Assembly (NCBI RefSeq): GCF_038003045.1
Contig: NZ_JBBOOK010000001.1
Location: 2,666,001-2,730,000, forward strand
Direction of reading: 5' to 3'
Length of the DNA stretch: 64,000 nucleotides
Source of the DNA: Sporosarcina sp. FSL W7-1349
GTDB lineage: Bacteria; Bacillota; Bacilli; Bacillales_A; Planococcaceae
Shown piece after piece: positions 50,611 to 60,408 of the stretch. The position numbers and the translations under genes are program-made. Position 1 is the first letter of the stretch; each line of letters begins with the position of its first letter. A model generated the notes under the pieces. It had not been told where the DNA came from, searched no databases, and worked only from the letters and a program-made list of their open reading frames with translations.

Positions 50611-52248
50611 TTAATTTTCTAAATACCATTCATGGATATAATGGAGAGTTGCGCCATAGTACATATCCGGTAATCCCTTTAATTTGCTGTTACGCAATTG
50701 TAGTTCTTTCGGGTACCATAAATAAATATACGGCAGCGTTTCAGACATATATTCTTGAACTTCTCGATAAATCGCAGCTCGCTCTTCTTGATCACTGGTT
50801 GCTTGCCCTTTTGATAGCAATTCATCTAATTTAGGATCTTTGTAACCTGGGATATTATTTCCTGTTCCGGCGTTTTCCGAACTGTATTGAGCATATACAT
50901 CCGGATCTGTAGGGTAGGACCACCAGTTCAGCAGCATTTCGTAATCCCGCTCAATGATGTCTTTTTGAATCATCGCATTCCATTCCAAGACATTGAGTTT
51001 AACATCGATTCCTGCTTCAATGAGATATTGCTGGACCAATTGAGCAATCCGTTCCAAATCACCTTGTATGGCAATATCAAATGTAATGGTAAATGGTTTT
51101 CCATCCTTTTCTACAATTCCATCGCCATTCGTATCTTCCCATCCCGCTTCTGCAAGCAATTGTTTAGCCTTCTCTACATCATAGGGATATTGCTCTACTT
51201 CATCCGTATAATACACTTCTTGGTCAGGAGTGATCGGACCATGAGCGATTGTGCCGTACCCTTGCATAACAGAATCAATAATAGCCTGACGATCAATTGC
51301 ATGTGTTATCGCTTGGCTGACTCTAACATCTTTAAATCTCTCATCTTCGTGATTCAGCGCTATCCAGAAGTATCTTGTTATGTCTGCGGAAGTCACTTCC
51401 AAATCCTTTGAACTTTCAATCCGTTTAAGAGCCGACATATCTTCCAATACAAAGTAATCCAGTTCCTTACTGAATGCTTGCGCAATTTGTGTGTTGGCGT
51501 CAGGTACAATTTTATATGTAACCTTGTCCAGATTAGGTACGCCTTCATAAAAATCTTCGTTTTTTACGAGTATCACACTTTGTCCGGGTAAAAAGCTTTC
51601 GATTTTATACGGACCCGTTCCCATTGGATTTTTCTTATTAAAATCGGTGTTATTCCAAGGATCTCCTTCACCCAGCTTATGCTTAGGCATGATTTCCGAG
51701 TTAAATGCCAGATAAGCCGGCAGTGCAGCCCATGGACGTTCTAAATGAAACTCGACTGTATGTTCGTCGACCATCGTGACCTCTTTTAAGGATTTATAGT
51801 TGGAAGCCCCATTCGCCCCCATCGAACCATCTAGAACAAGGTTGTTAAACGTAAACACGACATCTTCGGCTGTAAACGGCTCGCCGTCATGCCATTTGAC
51901 ATTTTCACGCAGATGGAATGTCCATGTTAAACCGTCTTCTGACGCTTCCCATTTCTCTGCAAGAGCAGGTGCTGGCGTTAAATCCTTACCTGGCTTAGTC
52001 AATCCTGTAAAAATAATACGGTTGACAATATTGGATTCGGCATATGCATTCGGATGCCAAGTGTTGAACGTCGGATCAGCCGCAATCGGCATTGAAATTT
52101 CTCCGCCCGCCACAGGTTCACTTGTGTTTGCCTCCTGATTGGCTTCATCATTATTTTTGTTTTCATTCTGCGAATTATCTTTTGAACATGCAACTAAGAA
52201 GATGGCAAGTAAACTTAAACCTATCAGCCATTTTGAAATATTTCTCAT
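50611..52248 (-). CDS. Peptide-binding lipoprotein (extracellular solute-binding family 5)
   Basis: 545 residues. Lipoprotein signal with lipobox FLVAC (Cys21), a Ser/Asn/Glu-rich linker, then the family 5 fold: FTGLTKPGKDLTPAPALAEKWE, YKIVPDANTQIAQAF, VSQAITHAIDRQAIID. It captures short peptides and delivers them to the DppBC-type permease. ATG 52248 follows AAGGAGGAG. Downstream of the M19 dipeptidase in one operon, which hints at dipeptides. Confidence 0.93.
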   Translation of the reverse strand: MRNISKWLIGLSLLAIFLVACSKDNSQNENKNNDEANQEANTSEPVAGGEISMPIAADPTFNTWHPNAYAESNIVNRIIFTGLTKPGKDLTPAPALAEKWEASEDGLTWTFHLRENVKWHDGEPFTAEDVVFTFNNLVLDGSMGANGASNYKSLKEVTMVDEHTVEFHLERPWAALPAYLAFNSEIMPKHKLGEGDPWNNTDFNKKNPMGTGPYKIESFLPGQSVILVKNEDFYEGVPNLDKVTYKIVPDANTQIAQAFSKELDYFVLEDMSALKRIESSKDLEVTSADITRYFWIALNHEDERFKDVRVSQAITHAIDRQAIIDSVMQGYGTIAHGPITPDQEVYYTDEVEQYPYDVEKAKQLLAEAGWEDTNGDGIVEKDGKPFTITFDIAIQGDLERIAQLVQQYLIEAGIDVKLNVLEWNAMIQKDIIERDYEMLLNWWSYPTDPDVYAQYSSENAGTGNNIPGYKDPKLDELLSKGQATSDQEERAAIYREVQEYMSETLPYIYLWYPKELQLRNSKLKGLPDMYYGATLHYIHEWYLEN

Positions 52249-52262
52249 CCAAATGCTCCTCC

Positions 52263-53495
52263 TTATTTCGCCCATGTTTCTTCTAAAACCCGAAGAACAT
52301 TTCGTCCCATCACCTTGCGGATGTCTTCTTGGCTATATCCATGCTTTACTAACCAACGGATGACATTTTGATACGCTTCCGTAGGATTTTCAAGACCTTT
52401 CACATACTCTACCTCTTCAAACTGTGGACCTGCATGCGCTGATTTGATGGAAAGTGCTCCTGCAAAAGCATGATGCAATCCTACATGATCTCCATACAAT
52501 GTATCCAAACCAAATGCTACGTGATCAATTCCGCAAAGATTAACAACATATTCGAAGTGTTCCATTACGGACTCAATGGAATGGTCTGGATGATTATGCG
52601 TCAAAGTTGTATGCGGTGCAGCCTCAATACCAATTACTCCGCCTTTTTCTGCACAAGCTTTTAGCACATCATCCGGCTTTAAACGTGAAATATCCCATAA
52701 TGCGCGTGCACCAACATGTGTTATGAAAATAGGTTTGTTACTTGCGGCAATTACATCTCTTGCAGTCTGATCTCCACAATGGGACACATCAATTGTCATT
52801 CCTAATTTATTCATTCGCTCAACGACTTTATGGCCAAACACAGTCAGACCCGAATCATTCTTTTCCCGTAGTCCCGAGCCTAGTGCATTTGCTTCGGAAT
52901 AGGCAATTCCCATCACTCGAACACCAAATCCATAAAGCACGTCAACGCGGTCAATTTCATTCTCTATTTGTGTTGCCGATTCCAGTGAAGTGACAAACGC
53001 GATTTTTCCTTCTTTTTTAGCCCGGTATAAATCATCGATTCTTTCAGCACGGATTACCATATCTTGATGGGCAAAATCACTATAGCGCGTTCCAAGATCA
53101 TGAAGTACATCATTCCACTTCCATCCTGCATTGGAAGTTATGAACGCAGTGCCGTCCATATAATTTTCAAAGACGATATCCAGTCCTGAAACACTCAACC
53201 CTTCATAGCCTGTCCAGTCTCTTCCTTGACGACGAAATTCAAAGATCGAATCAATGTTAGCCGGAGTTATAAAAGTGTGTTCGTGCAGAGAAACAATGTA
53301 TTCATCCTCAATGATCTTTTGTACCAGCTTCTCTTGTTCATCTGATACTTCATATACGTATGGCTCAACACGTGCAATTTCTTTTGCCAGCTCATATTCT
53401 TTGTAATCTACTCCTGCGTCCAAATATTGATAGGATTTATATCCATCGTATGTTGGTTTTGCCTTTACTCCGTATTTCTCTTTAGCATTTTGCAT
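52263..53495 (-). CDS. Membrane-dipeptidase-type peptidase (M19)
   Basis: 410 residues, longer at the N-terminus than most M19 enzymes. Zinc-site elements SLHEHTF (His-x-His), TSLESATQ (bridging Glu), TIDVSHCGD and FITHVGARAL (His ligands), and HVAFGLDTLYGDHVG. M19 dipeptidases hydrolyse dipeptides, including those with a D-residue at the C-side, and some beta-lactams. No signal peptide, so it acts on peptides after import. ATG 53495 follows AGGAGG. Confidence 0.88.
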   Translation of the reverse strand: MQNAKEKYGVKAKPTYDGYKSYQYLDAGVDYKEYELAKEIARVEPYVYEVSDEQEKLVQKIIEDEYIVSLHEHTFITPANIDSIFEFRRQGRDWTGYEGLSVSGLDIVFENYMDGTAFITSNAGWKWNDVLHDLGTRYSDFAHQDMVIRAERIDDLYRAKKEGKIAFVTSLESATQIENEIDRVDVLYGFGVRVMGIAYSEANALGSGLREKNDSGLTVFGHKVVERMNKLGMTIDVSHCGDQTARDVIAASNKPIFITHVGARALWDISRLKPDDVLKACAEKGGVIGIEAAPHTTLTHNHPDHSIESVMEHFEYVVNLCGIDHVAFGLDTLYGDHVGLHHAFAGALSIKSAHAGPQFEEVEYVKGLENPTEAYQNVIRWLVKHGYSQEDIRKVMGRNVLRVLEETWAK

Positions 53496-53508
53496 AATAA
53501 ATTTCCTC

Positions 53509-54558
53509 CTAAATTATGTTATGTTGCTCGACTAGCGGGAAGTGACAAGCCACCTGCCTTCCTTCTGGTACCCCCGACAGCTCGGGCACTTTCGTTTTAC
53601 AAATCTCCTGAGCGATTGGACATCTAGTATGAAACCTGCAGCCTGCAGGAGGATTTGCTGGAGATGGAATTTCGCCTGACAAAATAATTTTCTCTCTTCT
53701 CTTCTTAGGATTAGCGATTGGATTAGTTGATAAAAGCGCTGCCGTGTATGGGTGCAATGGCTGCCTAAACAACTCATCTGTTTCTGCTATCTCCACGATT
53801 TTACCAAGATACATAACGGCGATTCGGTCAGATATATGTCTGACTACATTTAACCCATGCGCAATGAATAAATAGGTTAGCTGCAGCTCTTTTTGCAATT
53901 CTTTAAGTAAATTAATTACCTGTGCTTGGACCGAGACATCTAAGGCGGAAACCGCTTCATCAGCTAATATGAATTTGGGTTCCAGTGCGATGGCCCGCGC
54001 AATCCCGACTCGTTGCCTCTGCCCTCCCGATAACTCATGAGGATAATTAAAGCGTTTCTCCGGATCCAAACCTACTTTATTTAAGAGCTCAATCACTCTG
54101 TCTTCTTTTTCTTTCTTCGTCAAAGAAGTATGAATATCGAAAGGTTCGGAAATTAATTCCTGGACTTTCATCCTTGGGTTTAATGAACCAAATGGGTCTT
54201 GGAAAATAATTTGCATATCCTTACGTAAGTTTCGAAACTCATGTTTCGACATTGCCGTAATCTCTTTGCCTTCAAAGAAGACCTCTCCTGCCGTTGCCTC
54301 ATGAAGTCGGATTAATAATCTGCCTAAGGTTGACTTGCCAGATCCCGATTCACCTACAATACCAAGGGTCTCCCCTTTCCTAATAGCAAAAGAAACGTCA
54401 TCAACCGCTTTGATGTACTGTTGTTCCTTTGAAAAAATCCCTTTTTTCAATTTAAAATACTTTTTAACGTTATTTACAACGAAAAGGTTATCGTTGGTTA
54501 CTGGTCCATTCAAATTTTGCAAAGACTTTTTGTCATTGCTTTCGACCACACTTTTCAC
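53509..54558 (-). CDS. Peptide ABC transporter ATP-binding protein, DppF/OppF type
   Basis: 349 residues. Walker A GESGSGKST, signature LSGGQRQRVGIARA, Walker B FILADEAVSALD, and the C-terminal OppF-type extension with GCRFHTRCPIAQEIC, whose cysteines can hold a 4Fe-4S cluster. GTG 54558 abuts the stop of the other ATPase gene. Energises uptake. Confidence 0.92.
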   Translation of the reverse strand: MKSVVESNDKKSLQNLNGPVTNDNLFVVNNVKKYFKLKKGIFSKEQQYIKAVDDVSFAIRKGETLGIVGESGSGKSTLGRLLIRLHEATAGEVFFEGKEITAMSKHEFRNLRKDMQIIFQDPFGSLNPRMKVQELISEPFDIHTSLTKKEKEDRVIELLNKVGLDPEKRFNYPHELSGGQRQRVGIARAIALEPKFILADEAVSALDVSVQAQVINLLKELQKELQLTYLFIAHGLNVVRHISDRIAVMYLGKIVEIAETDELFRQPLHPYTAALLSTNPIANPKKRREKIILSGEIPSPANPPAGCRFHTRCPIAQEICKTKVPELSGVPEGRQVACHFPLVEQHNII

Positions 54559-55551
54559 CTACTCACATCCTTTCTGATTTTCCAGTAGACGTTCATAGTT
54601 CCAACAAGCTACCCGATGCTGTCCAACTGGCATCAAAGGAGGTTCTTCCTCAAAGCACTTCTCAGTTGCATACTCACAACGCGGGTGAAAACGACAACCG
54701 GTTGGCATATTAGCCAATGCAGGAATAGAGCCCTTAATAGAAAGAAGTGGTTGGTTGCGATCGCTTTCGGTACTAGGAATGGATCGTAACAACCCTTCCG
54801 TATATGGATGCAAAGGTTGTTCAAAAATGGAAAACACCTCTGCATCCTCTACAACTTTTCCTGCATACATAACAACAATCCGATCGGCAATTTCTGCAGC
54901 AACCCCCATGTCGTGAGTAATGAATATGATGGACATTTTTAATTTGTCCTTCAGGTCATTCAGTAGTTTTAAAATTTGAGCTTCAATCGTGACGTCTAGA
55001 GCAGTAGTTGGCTCATCTGCAATCAGCAACTTGGGATCACAGGACAAGGCCATTGCGATCATGACCCGCTGCCTCATCCCTCCCGATAACTCGTGAGGAT
55101 ATTGGGAAAATCTACGGGCAGCATCTGAAATTCCAACCAATTCCAGTAGTTCGACCGCACGCAGTTTTGCACTTTTTTTATCTATTTTTTTATGCAACAG
55201 GATAGACTCAACTAGTTGATTGCCAATAGGAACTACGGGGTTCAAAGCTGTCATTGGCTCTTGAAAGATCATAGCGATATCCTTCCCTCGCATTAATCTC
55301 ATTTCTTCTTTTGTATTATTTAAGATAGACCTTCCCTCAAAAAGAATATCCCCTTCGCTAATTTTGCCATTGTCAAATTCTATTAACCGCATAATAGATA
55401 GGCTCGTTACACTTTTACCACTGCCTGATTCACCTACTAAACACACGGTCTCACCTTTATTAACTTGAAATGATACCCGATCCACCGGAGTGATCTCTTT
55501 ATCATCCCTATTAAAACTAATCGTTAAATCATTTACCGTTAGAAGACTCAT
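54559..55551 (-). CDS. Peptide ABC transporter ATP-binding protein, DppD/OppD type
   Basis: 330 residues. Walker A GESGSGKSV, MIFQEPMTALNPV Q-loop, LSGGMRQRVMIAMA signature, LLIADEPTTALD Walker B, and GCRFHPRCEYATEKC near the end (cluster-binding cysteines). ATG 55551 follows AAGGAGG, 18 bases after the XRE-cupin regulator, the operon's first gene. Confidence 0.93.
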   Translation of the reverse strand: MSLLTVNDLTISFNRDDKEITPVDRVSFQVNKGETVCLVGESGSGKSVTSLSIMRLIEFDNGKISEGDILFEGRSILNNTKEEMRLMRGKDIAMIFQEPMTALNPVVPIGNQLVESILLHKKIDKKSAKLRAVELLELVGISDAARRFSQYPHELSGGMRQRVMIAMALSCDPKLLIADEPTTALDVTIEAQILKLLNDLKDKLKMSIIFITHDMGVAAEIADRIVVMYAGKVVEDAEVFSIFEQPLHPYTEGLLRSIPSTESDRNQPLLSIKGSIPALANMPTGCRFHPRCEYATEKCFEEEPPLMPVGQHRVACWNYERLLENQKGCE

Positions 55552-55569
55552 CCTTCTTTCCTCCTTCTC

Positions 55570-56112
55570 TTAAAAAATGACCGGCGTAACGACAGCGAGA
55601 AGTTCAGTCACCTCATTTAACGGATTTTCTCCGTAATGCTCCAAATGAGCTGGGAAGTGGATACATTGACCTTGCTTTACATAGTGCTCTTTCTCATCAA
55701 TCGTAAAAATAACAGCCCCTTTTAAAACATAATAAAATTCTTCTCCTGCATACTGAAAAGTTTGTGTTTTCTTTTGATATGGGGCCAGCCTAAGTAAAAA
55801 TGGGGCAAGGGAACGCTGAGGAAATTTGCCATTTAAACGTATATATTCTGTTTCTAAATTATTTGTTTTGACTCGTTCTTGAGTTTCAGGATCTAAGACA
55901 AACTGTTCGTCATCCATCTCATCAAAGAAATAAGAGATATGGACTTGGAGTGCGTCTGCAATTTTCTTTAATGATCCAATGGCTAATGAGGAATTCCCTC
56001 GCTCAACTTGCGAAAGGAAGCTCGCTGTTAAATTTGTCTCTTCCCCTAGCTCTTTTAATGTTTTTCCGGCTTTAACACGCAGTTCCCTAATTCGTTTATA
56101 TACATTTTCCAT
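55570..56112 (-). CDS. XRE-family regulator with C-terminal cupin
   Basis: 180 residues. Helix-turn-helix at about 7-60 (KTLKELGEETNLTASFLSQVERG) and a cupin barrel at about 105-178 (YAGEEFYYVLKGAVIFTIDEK, FPAHLEHYGEN). This two-domain type often controls amine, amino-acid or peptide use. First gene of the nine-gene peptide operon and probably its regulator. ATG 56112 has only a weak site (GGCGGTGC). Confidence 0.88.
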   Translation of the reverse strand: MENVYKRIRELRVKAGKTLKELGEETNLTASFLSQVERGNSSLAIGSLKKIADALQVHISYFFDEMDDEQFVLDPETQERVKTNNLETEYIRLNGKFPQRSLAPFLLRLAPYQKKTQTFQYAGEEFYYVLKGAVIFTIDEKEHYVKQGQCIHFPAHLEHYGENPLNEVTELLAVVTPVIF

Positions 56113-56588
56113 ATTGCACCGCCAAAATTTTTTAAATTGTACCTTTACAACATTTTTTTTAGTATTAGTTCATTTATACACCAAAAAAACTCATTACGCA
56201 ATATGTTTAAAATTTTTTAAATACTGTTTTATTGTCTATTTTTTAAAAGCCATTAAGAGTGAGGAACAGAAATTGCCCCAAAAACAAATTTTAGTCGGCT
56301 TTGCACAGGAGGTGTCGATTGATAAGGATAGTTAGCTACTAGGATATTTTTCAGCGACAAAAAGGCTTTCAAAAATTAAAAAAAGAGACTGTACAGAAAT
56401 CAGTTTGACCTGATCCCCTAGACAGCCCCTTAGTAGAGTCACTATTAAATTAAATGCTGGAATGAACCTCTTTTTTATATTTTCTTTCAATCTTATTTTT
56501 ATTTTCCACACGAATTCCGCATTGTCTTTCCCTCATTTGTCTTTCAGTGTTGTGAATTATATATTAGAAGTAGTAGTAAAACAATCAG
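56113..56588. other. Promoter region of the peptide operon and gene-free spacer
   Basis: Very AT-rich. A hairpin-like block GAGACTGTACAGAAATCAG...CCTAGACAGCCCC at about 56387-56427 resembles a transposon end but no transposase is present. No gene or clear promoter recognised. Confidence 0.35.
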
Positions 56589-56815
56589 GGCCATGGCATT
56601 GCCACAGCCCCTCTCTAACTTGTGTTATCTGTTTATACTACTTTTCTCAACCCTGCTGATACTATGCTATTGATGGCATTCATATTAAGCCAAGACGCTC
56701 GCTTTTAATATATTTGTGTCTACTACTTTCGCGATATATGTTTCACCATCGTGTTCGATGATGATTTTCACTTTACCAAGTGCATCCTTCCCTCTTGAAA
56801 CGCTACTAATATTAA
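56589..56815 (-). pseudogene. Decayed copy of the leuA 3' end
   Basis: About 225 bases align with 58007-58240, the last 65 codons of leuA plus its terminator. Shared runs include CTGATACTATGCTATTGATGG and CACTTTACCAAGTGCATCCT. A deletion of about 16 bases near the stop and many substitutions make it non-functional. It lies just downstream of the urea transporter, so that gene is bracketed by two direct copies of the leuA tail. Confidence 0.85.
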
Positions 56816-56847
56816 ATAGTACCAGGTTCCCGACAATTAAAATAAAA

Positions 56848-57777
56848 TTATAAATTAGGTAGTACTTTCCTTGCGCTAAGAAATATCCATGTGCTTAAGA
56901 CAAAGGGCATGGTTAATGGAGGTAGACCAAAAGGCAGAAGCCACGAATGAATACTCGCTGCGATTGGAACGGTCAAACACGCAGCAATGATTCCCGTAAC
57001 ATAAGAAAGGCGCTGTTTGCTCGTATTAAATACGACTGCTACTGCGATGGCAGTTAAAATACCATTGTAGCCGTACAATCCTACAAATATTAATGAGCGT
57101 TCTGCTCCTAGTATTAAAGCTGTTAATAAAGCTCCTGCATTCCCTAAAAAAGCATAAAGACCAATTCGCCAACCAGCCCAAAAAACAGCAACAAAAAGCA
57201 GGACTCCGGATAATGTATAATCGAGAAAAAATACTTGTCCAATCCCGGTAAAGATACCTTCTTTCAAATTAAACGGCCCCGTAATATCTAATTTCCATTG
57301 CCATAAACTTTGAGGAACGAGTGCGTTACTCGTATGTACTGCACTTAAACGATAAGAAACGAGCAAGGTAAACAAAGTTAATACAACAAAAGGGAATGTT
57401 AGAACCGGTATGCCCGTATTTTTCATCACATGCATAAATGCGGCAGTTACGATGGCAGCAAGAAAGGCGCCGATCAGACTAAGGATCCAATGGTATGGAC
57501 CAGTTAAAAACAAGTAAAGAGCCATACCTGTAAGCACAGAGTTAAAACCAAATAGCCCTTGATTAACACTCTCTTCATCAGCACCGCCCAATTTGCCTAA
57601 TAATGTGCCAATCATTGCCGATAGCATAGCAATGACTCCTAAAGAAAAGGAAGATATCATAATGGCAAGCAGAATGATAGCTCCCGTAACGGCATTTTCT
57701 ATCAAAATGACTTGTGAGATCCCTTTCAGGGACACTGTCATAATATGAAACCGATTGACGAATGATTTGTTTTTCAA
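56848..57777 (-). CDS. Urea transporter (UT family)
   Basis: 309 residues in two homologous halves of five helices. Half one has GLFGFNSVLTGMALYLF and LTFPFVVLTL, half two GLYGYNGILTAIAVAV and LTMPFVLSTW; these are the pore-lining motifs of bacterial urea channels (Yut/dvUT). It passes urea through the membrane. No urease genes are in the window. Start TTG 57777 is 7 bases after GGGGAG. Flanked by leuA and a leuA fragment. Confidence 0.9.
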   Translation of the reverse strand: MKNKSFVNRFHIMTVSLKGISQVILIENAVTGAIILLAIMISSFSLGVIAMLSAMIGTLLGKLGGADEESVNQGLFGFNSVLTGMALYLFLTGPYHWILSLIGAFLAAIVTAAFMHVMKNTGIPVLTFPFVVLTLFTLLVSYRLSAVHTSNALVPQSLWQWKLDITGPFNLKEGIFTGIGQVFFLDYTLSGVLLFVAVFWAGWRIGLYAFLGNAGALLTALILGAERSLIFVGLYGYNGILTAIAVAVVFNTSKQRLSYVTGIIAACLTVPIAASIHSWLLPFGLPPLTMPFVLSTWIFLSARKVLPNL

Positions 57778-58002
57778 CGTATGCTCCCCCGATCGTCATG
57801 CCGTTTCAAAGATACTGGAAGATATATGGTTAAAATATAACTACTATGTATACTTACCTAAGTTGGTTAAAAATCAAATACTAAGTGTTGTATTAATGCG
57901 ATAGACGACCTTTTGCATGACTGAAATATGGGAATAGTATGTTAAATAATTATAATATAGAGTGGCTTATGATACAATTATTCTGAGTAGATATATTGAA
58001 AA

Positions 58003-58036
58003 AGAGGGCCGTGGCATCGCCACGGCCCCCTCTTAC
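58003..58036 (-). terminator. Terminator of leuA
   Basis: GAGGGCCGTGGC and GCCACGGCCCCCTC pair over about 12 bases. On the minus strand the T-run TTTTTC follows. Confidence 0.8.
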
Positions 58037-58041
58037 TCGTC

Positions 58042-59628
58042 TTATCCGTTTATAACCATCCCTTCTACCAATACTTTTCTCAAGCTTGCTGATACTATGC
58101 TATTGATGGCATTTATATAGGCCAAGGCGCTGGCTTTTAATATATTCGTGTCTGCTGCTTTTGCGATATATGTTTCACCGTCGTGTTCGATGATGATTTT
58201 CACTTTACCAAGTGCATCCTTCCCTCTTGAAACGCTGTTAATATCGTATTCCACCAATTTGACTTTAATCGTTGTGACCTCTGCGATTGCTGAATATAAG
58301 GCATCAATCGGTCCTGTACCGACAGCGCTTGAATGGAATACTTCGCCTCCCCTACGGATTTTGACACTTGCACTAGGGAAGCTTGAGTTGCTGATGACTT
58401 GTAGATCTTCAATTTCAAAGAAATGGTCGCTGAAATTTGTCACATTCGTTTTATCATGCTTTTCATAATAATTTTCAATAATTACATATAAATCATGGTC
58501 ATATACTTCTTTTTTCGCATCTGCCAAAGCCAGGAACCCTTCAAAAATTCCTTCAAAGTCATCTGGGGCCAGCTGGGAGAACCCTAGTTTTTCAAGTGCA
58601 TTCTTAACAGCATGACGGCCAGAACGTGCCGTCAGGACGAGTTCCATATCATCAAGTCCTACATCTTCAGGATGCACAATTTCATAAGCATCCCTTGATT
58701 TCAACAAACCATCTTGGTGAATACCTGACGAATGGGCAAACGCATTATCTCCCGTAATGGCTTTGTTCACCTGCACGTCAAGTCCCATAAAGCTGGATAC
58801 TAGGCGGGACGTGTTCATGATCTCCTTTGTGTTAATACGTGTAGTTGCATTATAAACGGCACTCCGGGTGTGTAACGCCATGACCACTTCTTCCAATGCT
58901 GCGTTGCCCGCACGCTCACCGATGCCGTTGATCGTACATTCCACTTTATCGGCGCCATTTTTGATAGCTGCCAATGTGTTGGCAGTTGCCATACCTAAAT
59001 CATTATGGCAATGAACACTCAATAACACGTCTGGATTTACGTTTTTCATCCGATCATTTAATTTATAGATCATCGCACCGAATTCTTCAGGTTCCGCATA
59101 GCCTACCGTGTCCGGTACGTTAATCATGGTGGCGCCTGCCTTCATGACCGCCTCAATCGTTTTCCACAAGTATTCGAACTCCGAGCGAGAAGCATCTTCC
59201 GTGGAATACTGTACTTCAGGGAGTAAGGTTTTCGCATATTTCACTGCATCTACGCCAATTTGCAGAATTTGGTCTTTGGATTTACTGAACTTTTTCTCCA
59301 CGTGAATGTCAGAAGTGCCGAGCACCATGTGGATCATTGGATTTTCCGCATCTTTCACTGCGTGATAGACGGAATCAATATCTGCCTGCACTGCACGCGC
59401 GAGGGCAGTAATCATGATGTCGCTCGTGTTCCCTACTTTTTGGGCAACCGCCTGGACCGCGTCGAAATCACCTTGGGAAGAAGCCGGGAATCCCGCTTCA
59501 ATAATATCGACGCCTAATTTTTTCAGTTGCTGTGCAATTTCTACTTTTTCATAAAGATTTAATTTCGCACCTGGTACCTGCTCGCCATCTCGTAACGTTG
59601 TATCAAACACCCAAATTTTTCTGCCCAT
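58042..59628 (-). CDS. leuA: 2-isopropylmalate synthase
   Basis: 528 residues. Catalytic start [16 protein letters not shown], metal-binding [32 protein letters not shown], and a C-terminal regulatory domain of about 120 residues for leucine feedback. It condenses acetyl-CoA with 2-oxoisovalerate, the first step of leucine synthesis. Preceded by a leucine T-box, so expression follows leucyl-tRNA charging. The other leu genes are not adjacent. ATG 59628 follows AAGGGGTG. Confidence 0.95.
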   Translation of the reverse strand: MGRKIWVFDTTLRDGEQVPGAKLNLYEKVEIAQQLKKLGVDIIEAGFPASSQGDFDAVQAVAQKVGNTSDIMITALARAVQADIDSVYHAVKDAENPMIHMVLGTSDIHVEKKFSKSKDQILQIGVDAVKYAKTLLPEVQYSTEDASRSEFEYLWKTIEAVMKAGATMINVPDTVGYAEPEEFGAMIYKLNDRMKNVNPDVLLSVHCHNDLGMATANTLAAIKNGADKVECTINGIGERAGNAALEEVVMALHTRSAVYNATTRINTKEIMNTSRLVSSFMGLDVQVNKAITGDNAFAHSSGIHQDGLLKSRDAYEIVHPEDVGLDDMELVLTARSGRHAVKNALEKLGFSQLAPDDFEGIFEGFLALADAKKEVYDHDLYVIIENYYEKHDKTNVTNFSDHFFEIEDLQVISNSSFPSASVKIRRGGEVFHSSAVGTGPIDALYSAIAEVTTIKVKLVEYDINSVSRGKDALGKVKIIIEHDGETYIAKAADTNILKASALAYINAINSIVSASLRKVLVEGMVING

Positions 59629-59663
59629 TTCTCTGCACCCCTTCTAAATTTATGATAAAAAAC

Positions 59664-59930
59664 AAAAAACCCCGCCTCTATATCGAAATATAGAGACGAG
59701 GTTCAACTCGCGGTACCACTCTAATTGACCTGTCCCTGGAGACAGATCCACTTATCGGCAGCCATCACTGCCTATCCCGATAACGGAGGAAACCGACATC
59801 CCTTACTGTACAAATTTCAGGGAGTGACTCCTGGATGAGTTCAAAATGCGCGCCTGCCGATTTTCACCAACCACCGACTCTCTACAAGGACACAGCTATT
59901 TTTACTAATTCCATTCTTAGTCTGCGATTT
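59664..59930 (-). promoter_or_regulatory. Leucine T-box leader
   Basis: The T-box AGAGTGGTACCGCG (59722-59709 on the minus strand) pairs with uncharged tRNA. Further up, a specifier loop reads GAACTCATC, giving the Leu codon CTC. Stem III region lies around 59755-59790. The competing terminator ACCTCGTCTCTATA...TATAGAGGCGGGG with TTTTTT ends at about 59664. Uncharged tRNA-Leu should stabilise the antiterminator and switch leuA on. Confidence 0.92.
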
Positions 59931-59942
59931 ATATTGATTGCA

Positions 59943-59971
59943 ATGATACATTGACTTTTTCGAATTGTCAA
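59943..59971 (-). promoter_or_regulatory. Promoter of leuA
   Basis: Minus-strand TTGACA (59971-59966), 17 bases, TATCAT (59948-59943). Start near 59936 gives a 300-base T-box leader. Confidence 0.85.
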
Positions 59972-60408
59972 TTGTTATTATAGAAATTATTCACTTTTTT
60001 AATTTCAAGATTCGTTGGCTTCTCAAGGGAAATCATTCAAACCAATTGGAATACATATTCTTTTTTGGTGCATTTATTTTTCAAGGAGCTGTCTAAAAAG
60101 CTGCAAAAATGAATCAGGCGGAGAAAATTGAGCCATTTTTCTTCCCCTTCCTTTTGCTGTTTCCTGTCCTTTTCTCAACATTTCCAGTTTCTTGGCGTTC
60201 CTGATGTCACTTTTATACTTTCACGCCTGTTCCTTGACATATCTGTCACAAGGGTTCAGATAATCGAAATGAGGCTCTATTTTTTCTCCACTGCTTACAG
60301 ATAGTTATCTACGCATCCGTTTCCTGCATCAGCAAAGAATCACAGACAGCTTTTCTAGACGAGGGATGGAGCAGCGCGTATTTGGTAGATGTCGAGCAGA
60401 AATATGGC
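59972..60408. other. Gene-free spacer between leuA and the dehydratase
   Basis: No gene recognised. GGAGCTGTCTAAAAAGC at about 60083 resembles insertion-element ends, and the minus strand here reads as a short degenerate coding-like stretch without start. I cannot identify it. Confidence 0.35.
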
